Assembly: GCF_016586355.1 (NCBI RefSeq)
Contig: NZ_BLYI01000073.1
Coordinates: forward strand, 1-60,000
Direction: 5' to 3'
Length of the DNA: 60,000 nt
Source: Anaerostipes butyraticus
GTDB lineage: Bacteria > Bacillota > Clostridia > Lachnospirales > Lachnospiraceae
Shown here one piece after another: positions 54,738-60,000 of this stretch; position 1 is the stretch's first letter; each line of letters starts with the position of its first letter. Below the pieces are notes generated by a model, which had not been told where the DNA came from, did no database searches, and worked only from the letters and a program-made list of their open reading frames with translations. The position numbers were made by a program, and so were the translations under genes.

Positions 54738-56078
54738 ATGGCATTTGAGAGTTTATCCGAAAAACTTCAGAATGTATTTAAAAATTTAAGAAGTAAAGGA
54801 AGACTGACAGAAGCAGATGTAAAAGCGGCGATGAAAGAAGTTAAGAGAGCTTTGCTTGAGGCGGACGTTAACTTTAAAGTCGTAAAATCCTTTATAAAAA
54901 CTGTGCAGGAAAGAGCAGTCGGACAGGATGTGTTAAACGGCCTGAATCCGGGTCAGATGGTAATCAAGATCGTAAAAGAAGAGATGGAAGCTCTTATGGG
55001 ATCTACGATGACAGAGATTGCTCTGCGTCCGGGAAATGAGATTACCATTATCATGATGGCGGGACTTCAGGGCGCCGGTAAAACGACAACCTGTGCAAAG
55101 CTTGCCGGTCAGTATAAGAAAAAAGGAAAACGTCCTCTCCTGGTTGCCTGTGACGTGTATCGTCCGGCGGCGATCAAGCAGCTTCAGGTGAACGGAGAGA
55201 AAGTAGGAGTTCCTGTTTTTACCATGGGGGATAAGCAGAACCCGGTGGATATTGCGAAAGCAGGCGTGGAACATGCACAGAAGAATGGCAATAATATTGT
55301 AATTCTGGATACTGCAGGCCGTCTTCATATTGATGAGGATATGATGGGAGAACTGGTAGCGATCAAACAGAATGTAGATGTTTACCAGACCGTCCTTGTG
55401 GTGGATGCCATGACAGGGCAGGATGCAGTTAACGTTGCAAAAGAATTTAATGACAAGGTAGCAATTGATGGAATTATCGTTACAAAGCTGGATGGTGATA
55501 CGAGAGGCGGGGCCGCTCTTTCTATTCGAGCAGTAACAGGAAAACCGATTCTGTATGTTGGTATGGGAGAAAAGCTGGAAGATCTGCAGCAGTTCTATCC
55601 TGACCGAATGACGAGCAGGATCCTCGGCATGGGTGATGTGCTGTCTCTGATTGAAAAAGCAGAATCAGCCATTGATGAGGAACAGGCTCTGAAGATGACG
55701 GAAAAGATGAAGAAAGCATCTTTTGACTTTAATGATTTTCTGGAACAAATGGATCAGATGAAAAAGATGGGAGGATTATCCAGTCTTTTGTCCATGATTC
55801 CGGGAATGGGCAGCAAGCTTCAGGGAATTGATATCGATGACAGTATGATGGATAAGACTGCGGCAATCATCTATTCCATGACAAAGGAAGAGAGAGCAAA
55901 TCCGAAGATCATCAACGGTTCCAGAAAGCGAAGAATCGCGGCAGGAGCAGGGGTTCCGATTGCTGAAGTAAACCGGCTGTGTAAACAGGTTCAGAACCAG
56001 AAACAGATGATGAAACAGATGTCTGGCATGTTAGGTGGCAGAGGTGGAAAAAAAGGTGGTTTCCGATTACCTTTTTAA
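54738..56078 (+). CDS. ffh: Signal recognition particle protein Ffh
   Basis: 446 residues. N domain (1-90, with ALLEADVNFKVVKSF), G domain with GLQGAGKTTTCAKLA, DTAGRLHID and TKLDGDTRGGAAL, and a methionine-rich M domain (about 325-440: FLEQMDQMKKMGG, QNQKQMMKQMSGML). The M domain binds 4.5S RNA and signal peptides. It delivers nascent membrane proteins to the Sec translocon with FtsY. GAGGTGATACG precedes the ATG. Confidence 0.98.
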   Translation: MAFESLSEKLQNVFKNLRSKGRLTEADVKAAMKEVKRALLEADVNFKVVKSFIKTVQERAVGQDVLNGLNPGQMVIKIVKEEMEALMGSTMTEIALRPGNEITIIMMAGLQGAGKTTTCAKLAGQYKKKGKRPLLVACDVYRPAAIKQLQVNGEKVGVPVFTMGDKQNPVDIAKAGVEHAQKNGNNIVILDTAGRLHIDEDMMGELVAIKQNVDVYQTVLVVDAMTGQDAVNVAKEFNDKVAIDGIIVTKLDGDTRGGAALSIRAVTGKPILYVGMGEKLEDLQQFYPDRMTSRILGMGDVLSLIEKAESAIDEEQALKMTEKMKKASFDFNDFLEQMDQMKKMGGLSSLLSMIPGMGSKLQGIDIDDSMMDKTAAIIYSMTKEERANPKIINGSRKRRIAAGAGVPIAEVNRLCKQVQNQKQMMKQMSGMLGGRGGKKGGFRLPF

Positions 56079-56122
56079 GCCTTAATATATAATGCTAATA
56101 TTTTTTAATGGAGGTGAAACAA

Positions 56123-56368
56123 ATGGCAGTAAAGATGAGATTAAAGAGAATGGGACAGAAGAAAGCTCCTTTTTATAGAGTTGTTGTTGCAGATTCAAGA
56201 TCTCCTAGAGATGGAAAATTCATCGAAGAAATCGGTACTTATGATCCAAACCAGGATCCTAGCGTAATCAAATTCGATGAAGAAGCAGCAAAAAAATGGT
56301 TATCTACAGGCGCTCAGCCAACAGATACAGTTGCAAAACTGCTGAAAGCTGCAGGAATCGAAAAATAG
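56123..56368 (+). CDS. rpsP: Ribosomal protein S16
   Basis: 81 residues from ATG 56123 ([21 protein letters not shown], the canonical start). An in-frame ATG at 56108 overlaps the GGAGGTG ribosome site and is rejected. [16 protein letters not shown] is typical S16. A 30S assembly protein. The order ffh-rpsP-khpA is conserved in Firmicutes. Confidence 0.98.
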   Translation: MAVKMRLKRMGQKKAPFYRVVVADSRSPRDGKFIEEIGTYDPNQDPSVIKFDEEAAKKWLSTGAQPTDTVAKLLKAAGIEK

Positions 56369-56381
56369 TTAGGAGGCGCGC

Positions 56382-56609
56382 ATGAAACATCTATTGGAAG
56401 TGATTGCAAAAGCCCTCGTTGATCAGCCGGATAAAGTAACCGTGACAGAAAAAGAGACAGCAGATACAATCGTGCTGGAACTTCATGTCGCAGAAGGCGA
56501 CATGGGAAAAGTCATTGGCAAGCAGGGACGTATCGCGAAAGCGATCCGTACTGTCGTAAAGGCTTCGGTTGACAAAGGTGACAAGAAGATTGTCGTAGAC
56601 ATTCAGTAG
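56382..56609 (+). CDS. khpA: KH-domain RNA-binding protein KhpA
   Basis: 75 residues: a single KH domain with the GKVIGKQGRIAKAIRT loop (GxxG). KhpA with KhpB binds many RNAs and affects cell division in Firmicutes. It lies 13 bp after rpsP, with AGGAGGCGCGC before the ATG. rimM and trmD, which usually come next, are absent; a bidirectional terminator follows instead. Confidence 0.95.
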   Translation: MKHLLEVIAKALVDQPDKVTVTEKETADTIVLELHVAEGDMGKVIGKQGRIAKAIRTVVKASVDKGDKKIVVDIQ

Positions 56610-56610
56610 A

Positions 56611-56665
56611 AAAAATATCCCATACACGACGTGTTTTGCGTTGCGTATGGGATTTTTTTTATTTT
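56611..56665. terminator. Bidirectional terminator between khpA and the minus-strand block
   Basis: Stem ATCCCATAC / GTATGGGAT (56617-56652) with eight T to the right and six A to the left, serving khpA and the convergent gene at 56659. Confidence 0.9.
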
Positions 56666-57135
56666 TTCGTATTTTCCAATTCAATTTTTGGGGAATTCTC
56701 AAAGAGAGAAAGAATGTGCCGGAGAGAGTCTTCCAGCTCATCCTGGACAGTTTCCAGCTGCCTGGAATCTACATTATAGTTAAGGAACAGCTTTTCAATA
56801 TTCTCTGTTACATGATGTCCCAGATGAGAAATCAAAAGAAAGGTATCAAAGTTATGACTGTTCTTTGCGTTTTTAAAACGAGTCAGATCCTCTGTGATAA
56901 AATCAATGATTTCCTGATCACTGGCAAACTTTCCATGGATCATTGCATAAGGCTGGACTCTTTGGAGAAAATATTTGTTGTGCCGGGTAATGTTGAACAC
57001 ATAAGAAACAATCAGTCCGTCTCCCAGATCAAATTCGGCAATATGCATGACACTGTTAAATTCCTTGATGGAAGTAGCGCCCAGCTGACGCAGATTAATA
57101 TTGATATAGTCTCCAGTTACCGTGTTTTGATTCAT
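56659..57135 (-). CDS. Conserved-looking soluble protein, unknown
   Basis: 158 residues, no signal or membrane part. Composition is balanced; blocks such as GDYININLRQLG, FDLGDGLIVSYVFNITRHNKYFLQRV and DTFLLISHLGHHVTENI look folded, and the C-terminal quarter is helical and acidic (QLETVQDELEDSLRHIL). AAAGGAGATTGATTAT precedes the ATG on the minus strand, supporting real expression. I do not recognise the family. It is downstream of the permease gene with a 33-bp gap and may share its transcript. Confidence 0.7.
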   Translation of the reverse strand: MNQNTVTGDYININLRQLGATSIKEFNSVMHIAEFDLGDGLIVSYVFNITRHNKYFLQRVQPYAMIHGKFASDQEIIDFITEDLTRFKNAKNSHNFDTFLLISHLGHHVTENIEKLFLNYNVDSRQLETVQDELEDSLRHILSLFENSPKIELENTKK

Positions 57136-57168
57136 ATAATCAATCTCCTTTCTTTTTATTTTAGGTTG

Positions 57169-58437
57169 TTATGCAAAACGGATTAACAAAAATACAGTAC
57201 ATACTGCAATGGATAAAATCATCATTGGAAAACCAATTTTAAAATATTGGCCAAAAGTAATCGGATGTCCATTATTTTTGCTGATTCCGGATAAAACGAC
57301 ATTTGCAGAAGCGCCAATTAAAGTACCGTTGCCTCCGAGACATGCTCCAAGGGATAAGGCCCACCAGATTGGGGTAACATCCATTCCATGAGACTGCATA
57401 GACAGAATCAAAGGAATCAAAGTTGCTACAAATGGAATGTTGTCCAGGAAGGAAGAAACGATTGCAGATACCCATAAAATAATAAGCATGGTAAGCATTA
57501 CGTTTCCGCCAGTGACGGCAATCAGTCCATTTGCCAGCATTGTAATGATGCCGACTTTTTTTATTCCGCCGACAACGATAAAAAGTCCGATGAAGAAGAG
57601 AATGGTCGGCCATTCTACACTCAGTATGATTTCTTCGGGATCCTGTTTTCCGATTAAGAGCATGACACATGCGGCAGCGATCGCAATTGTAGCGGATTCA
57701 ACTCCCAGCTGGTCATGGAAGACAAAACATGCAGCTACAATGATGACGACAATAATACTTTCATGCATAAGACGCCGGTTTTTGATTGCTTTTTTTTCGT
57801 CCAGTTTCATGATTTTCTCAATTGCTTCATTGGTAACAAATAATTTTTTACCATATATAAAATAGAAACAGATTAAAACAGCAATGACAACAAACACAAT
57901 GGCAAATCCTGTATTTAAGATAAAATCTACAAATCCAAGATTTGCGGCGCTTCCAATCATAATATTAGGCGGGTCACCGATCAAAGTGGCGGTTCCTCCG
58001 ATATTGGACGCCATAATCTGAGAAATGATATATGGAACAGGATCAACTTTTAAAATGTTGGTGATGGCCAGAGTCATTGGTCCAACAAGAAGTACGGTAG
58101 TTACGTTGTCGAGCATTCCGGAAAGCAGGGCAGTTATGATAATAAAGGTTACCATAATCGGCCAAGGACGGCCTTTGGCCAGTTTCGCAGCCTTGATTGC
58201 TATGTACTCGAAAATTCCGGAGTTTTTTATGACTGCAACAGTCAGCATCATGCCAACCAGGATACAGATTGTATCTACATCTACAGCTTCGACACAGTCC
58301 TCGATGGTAAGGATACGGGTTAAAACAAGTAATACCGCACCGGTAATTGCAGCTACCGTATTGTGGATTTTTCCTGTAATGATCGCAGAGACCGTACACA
58401 GGAAGATGACGATAGCAATAATTTGTTGAAGTGACAT
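57169..58437 (-). CDS. ArsB/NhaD/SLC13-type ion permease
   Basis: 422 residues, about ten to eleven membrane helices in two inverted halves. Each half has the substrate hairpin signature: GGTATLIGDPPNIMIGSAA and GGNGTLIGASANVVLSG. DNVTTVLLVGP and DNIPFVATLIP are the matching helix breaks. This is the ion transporter superfamily (ArsB, NhaD, citrate/dicarboxylate-type); the ion cannot be inferred. No ars genes lie nearby, so arsenite export is not indicated. TAGGAGGAT precedes the ATG on the minus strand. Confidence 0.88.
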   Translation of the reverse strand: MSLQQIIAIVIFLCTVSAIITGKIHNTVAAITGAVLLVLTRILTIEDCVEAVDVDTICILVGMMLTVAVIKNSGIFEYIAIKAAKLAKGRPWPIMVTFIIITALLSGMLDNVTTVLLVGPMTLAITNILKVDPVPYIISQIMASNIGGTATLIGDPPNIMIGSAANLGFVDFILNTGFAIVFVVIAVLICFYFIYGKKLFVTNEAIEKIMKLDEKKAIKNRRLMHESIIVVIIVAACFVFHDQLGVESATIAIAAACVMLLIGKQDPEEIILSVEWPTILFFIGLFIVVGGIKKVGIITMLANGLIAVTGGNVMLTMLIILWVSAIVSSFLDNIPFVATLIPLILSMQSHGMDVTPIWWALSLGACLGGNGTLIGASANVVLSGISKNNGHPITFGQYFKIGFPMMILSIAVCTVFLLIRFA

Positions 58438-58551
58438 TTTTCTATCCTCCTAAATCGTTTGTCATAATTATATTAATCCTAATAAAAAATATTTCAAGTA
58501 TATTTTTTGAGTTATTTAGAAGTTTTTTTAATAGAGAAGAATGCAGGATAA

Positions 58552-58580
58552 TAAAAAGGAGCCCCGAGGACTCCTTTTTG
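58552..58580 (-). terminator. Terminator of the small Cys-rich gene
   Basis: AAAAAGGAG / CTCCTTTTT (58554-58579) with a nine-base loop; both strands read into a T run. Confidence 0.8.
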
Positions 58581-58581
58581 G

Positions 58582-58782
58582 TCAAAGTTTTGTTACAATC
58601 TGGTCATATAAGTCCAGATTGCAGTGCTGGCTGGAAGAAGAAAAATGTTTGCAGTTCAGACAGCTGGGAGATTTTGCGTCATCTCCGGTGCTTACGTTTT
58701 TTACGGAGTGATCACATCCGCAAGGACAGTATTCGCTGCATTCTTCTGCTACCTGGCGGTAAACCTGATTTTGATTTTTCAT
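58582..58782 (-). CDS. Small Cys-rich (probably metal-binding) protein
   Basis: 66 residues with eight-odd Cys/His: EECSEYCPCGCDH in the N-terminal half and PSCLNCKHFSSSSQHCNLDL in the C-terminal half. The Cx2C...C spacing suggests one or two zinc or iron sites. AAAGGAGG precedes the ATG. It lies alone between the permease and luxS genes. I do not recognise a named family. Confidence 0.7.
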   Translation of the reverse strand: MKNQNQVYRQVAEECSEYCPCGCDHSVKNVSTGDDAKSPSCLNCKHFSSSSQHCNLDLYDQIVTKL

Positions 58783-58830
58783 AATATAAAGCCTCCTTTG
58801 ATAATTGATACCTTTATATTATGAACAAAA

Positions 58831-59310
58831 TCATTCCGGATAATTCAGATTATTTTTATCTGCACAGTATAAAGCATTGTTTAGATAACGATCGGCAAGA
58901 TATTTTGCCATTGGAAGATTCATATCCAGGTAATTGCCGCAGTCCCGGGCAGAAGCGCCGGGAATATCACCTTCAAAATCCCGAATAAATTCAAATGTAC
59001 CTATTATAAGTGGAAGAACATCGGAAGATGTATAGTCTCCTGCGAGAATAAGGTAAAATCCGGTACGGCATCCCATCGGACCGAAATAGATAATTTTATC
59101 CTGCCATTCAGGATTGTTTCTTAAAAAGGTTGCGGCAAGATGTTCGATTGCATGCATTTCGGCTGTGTTCATGACTGGTTCGCGATTTGGAGCAGTCATA
59201 CGCAGATCAAAAGTAGTCAGAGATTCTGTTCCGACAGTATCCTGCCTTGAAACATAAACTCCCGGCAGAAGTTTTAAATGATCAATTGTAAAACTTGCTA
59301 TCTTTTCCAT
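58831..59310 (-). CDS. luxS: S-ribosylhomocysteine lyase
   Basis: 159 residues. The metal-binding HAIEHLAAT (HxxEH) and MGCRTGFYL with the catalytic Cys are present, plus the C-terminal metal His replaced in context by RDCGNYLDMNLPMAKYLA, which carries the usual Cys of the third ligand position. LuxS cleaves S-ribosylhomocysteine to homocysteine and the AI-2 precursor DPD, recycling SAM by-products. Monocistronic; a perfect inverted repeat lies in the upstream region (59325-59370). Confidence 0.97.
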   Translation of the reverse strand: MEKIASFTIDHLKLLPGVYVSRQDTVGTESLTTFDLRMTAPNREPVMNTAEMHAIEHLAATFLRNNPEWQDKIIYFGPMGCRTGFYLILAGDYTSSDVLPLIIGTFEFIRDFEGDIPGASARDCGNYLDMNLPMAKYLADRYLNNALYCADKNNLNYPE

Positions 59311-59324
59311 AAAAATAAGATTCC

Positions 59325-59370
59325 TTTCTATGTATAATAAAAAATGATCCTTTTTTATTATACATAGAAA
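59325..59370 (-). promoter_or_regulatory. Perfect 20-bp inverted repeat at the luxS promoter
   Basis: Arms 59325-59344 and 59351-59370 are exact reverse complements around TGATCC. Each arm contains TATAAT in outward orientation, so one serves as the likely luxS -10 on the minus strand, and the leader of luxS would contain the other arm. It may be a symmetric operator or a strong RNA hairpin near the 5' end. No T tract follows, so it is not a standard terminator. Confidence 0.65.
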
Positions 59371-59395
59371 TCATGAAAAAAAAAGAAAAAAATGA

Positions 59396-59424
59396 TTGAC
59401 ACAGAGAAGAAAGGGTGATATTAT
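59396..59424 (+). promoter_or_regulatory. Tandem rRNA-type promoter P1
   Basis: TTGACA (59396-59401), 17 bp, TATTAT (59419-59424), then GTTGCT seven bases downstream at the expected start of transcription. Confidence 0.8.
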
Positions 59425-59557
59425 AAACAACGTTGCTGATGAAAGCACCGACAGAAACGGGCAGAATTCAGCAGAATCTTTGATAAAAGACAGAAATGGC
59501 TTCTATATTATCTGCTAACAGAGAGTGTTTAGAGAAAGAAAGAACCAGAAAAAAGTC

Positions 59558-59586
59558 TTGACAAAGATTGCAAGATATGATATTAT
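59558..59586 (+). promoter_or_regulatory. Tandem rRNA-type promoter P2
   Basis: TTGACA (59558-59563), 17 bp, TATTAT (59581-59586), then GTTGCT at 59593, as in P1. Confidence 0.85.
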
Positions 59587-59654
59587 ACAAAAGTTGCTTC
59601 TCTTATTGAGGTAAGCACAGGTCATCGAAAAGATAAAAAAGAACAAAAAAGTGC

Positions 59655-59683
59655 TTGACAAAGTTACTGAGACATGATATTCT
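59655..59683 (+). promoter_or_regulatory. Tandem rRNA-type promoter P3
   Basis: TTGACA (59655-59660), 17 bp, TATTCT (59678-59683), then GTTGCT at 59690. Confidence 0.85.
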
Positions 59684-59740
59684 ATAAAAGTTGCTGACAG
59701 AGATTGATCAGAACGATAGAAAAAATCTTGAAAAAAGTTC

Positions 59741-59769
59741 TTGACAAACAAACTTCGAGATGATAAAAT
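59741..59769 (+). promoter_or_regulatory. Tandem rRNA-type promoter P4
   Basis: TTGACA (59741-59746), 17 bp, TAAAAT (59764-59769). The last promoter before the leader; the initiator sequence AACAGCTGTG differs from P1-P3. Confidence 0.8.
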
Positions 59770-60000
59770 GTAACAGCTGTGTCGAACGGCACAGAGGAAA
59801 GAAAAACGTAAGGAGATTGCGTGAAACCTCAGAAGCAAAGCTTCTTCGGTCGCGGCAGAGCCGCGAATATAAAAATCAATCCCTGCAGCTCGGAAAGCGA
59901 GCTTTTCAGCCTGCAAAATTGCTTTTTGTGCACGCAATACTGCTAACGCGGACATTGACAACTGAACAATAAGACAACCTTGAAAATTCCGATGAATTTT
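59770..60000 (+). ncRNA. rRNA operon leader (16S gene expected just beyond the window)
   Basis: A transcribed leader with small hairpins GAAGC-AAA-GCTTC, CGCGG-CAGAG-CCGCG and GCTCG-GAAAG-CGAGC, then GACAACTGAACAATAAG and CCTTGAAAATTCC near the end, which is the antitermination-type sequence preceding 16S genes in Lachnospiraceae. No rRNA itself is inside the window; the identification is from promoters and leader only. Confidence 0.65.

Noticed and set aside
56641-57186. 181-codon plus-strand ORF
   Set aside because: It is antisense to the minus-strand gene at 56659-57135, which has a strong ribosome site, and it starts in the terminator.
59515-59961. 148-codon minus-strand ORF
   Set aside because: It covers the tandem promoters and leader of the rRNA operon; the composition is not coding-like.

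Overview
The window looks like a chromosomal segment of an anaerobic gut-type Firmicute, most likely of the family Lachnospiraceae (Blautia / Mediterraneibacter / Dorea-like). The reasons are moderate G+C with strong AGGAGG ribosome binding sites, a Phe T-box, an IspH-S1 fusion, a monomeric [FeFe]-hydrogenase, fhs-folD, LexA boxes of the CGAAC-N4-GTTCG type, and an rRNA-type leader at the right end. The genus cannot be fixed from this sequence alone.

Layout. 1-3.8 kb: the tail of a mannose-family PTS IID gene, then manO (DUF956), manA and a glucose-family EIICBA permease, i.e. hexose uptake and isomerisation. 3.8-4.3 kb: a gene-free stretch with six 52-bp tandem units. 4.3-8.6 kb: a MoxR ATPase / DUF58 / transmembrane transglutaminase operon. 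8.7-21.5 kb: a polymorphic-toxin locus made of one giant secreted RHS/YD-repeat protein with an unrecognised basic, glycine-rich C-terminal tip. It is followed by an AT-rich array of small membrane or soluble orphan proteins (candidate immunity genes), some broken. Its promoter region is duplicated 8.9 kb downstream in front of one of these genes.

21.5-25.4 kb: an Lsa-type antibiotic-resistance ABC-F protein behind a structured attenuator-like leader with a three-codon upstream ORF, then two bacterial-PH-domain membrane proteins. 25.4-39.3 kb: T-box-pheST, queA, an intergenic hairpin element, a Gfo/Idh/MocA oxidoreductase, a flavoprotein, cmk, ispH-S1 and pyruvate carboxylase. 39.3-51.7 kb: a ClpP/TepA-like protease, [FeFe]-hydrogenase, ftsK, fhs-folD-rimO-pgsA-cinA, and SOS-controlled recA-recX. 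51.7-59.3 kb: a phospholipase C-like protein, a YkpA/YbiT-type ABC-F gene (minus), ylxM-ffh-rpsP-khpA, then a minus-strand block of a hypothetical protein, an ArsB/NhaD-type permease, a small Cys-rich protein and luxS. 59.4-60 kb: four tandem consensus promoters and a structured leader that should drive an rRNA operon starting just outside the window.

Most of the window is core housekeeping sequence. The accessory and most unusual parts are the 52-bp repeat array, the RHS toxin with its decaying orphan gene array and duplicated promoter, the ABC-F attenuator leader, and a perfect 20-bp inverted repeat at the luxS promoter.
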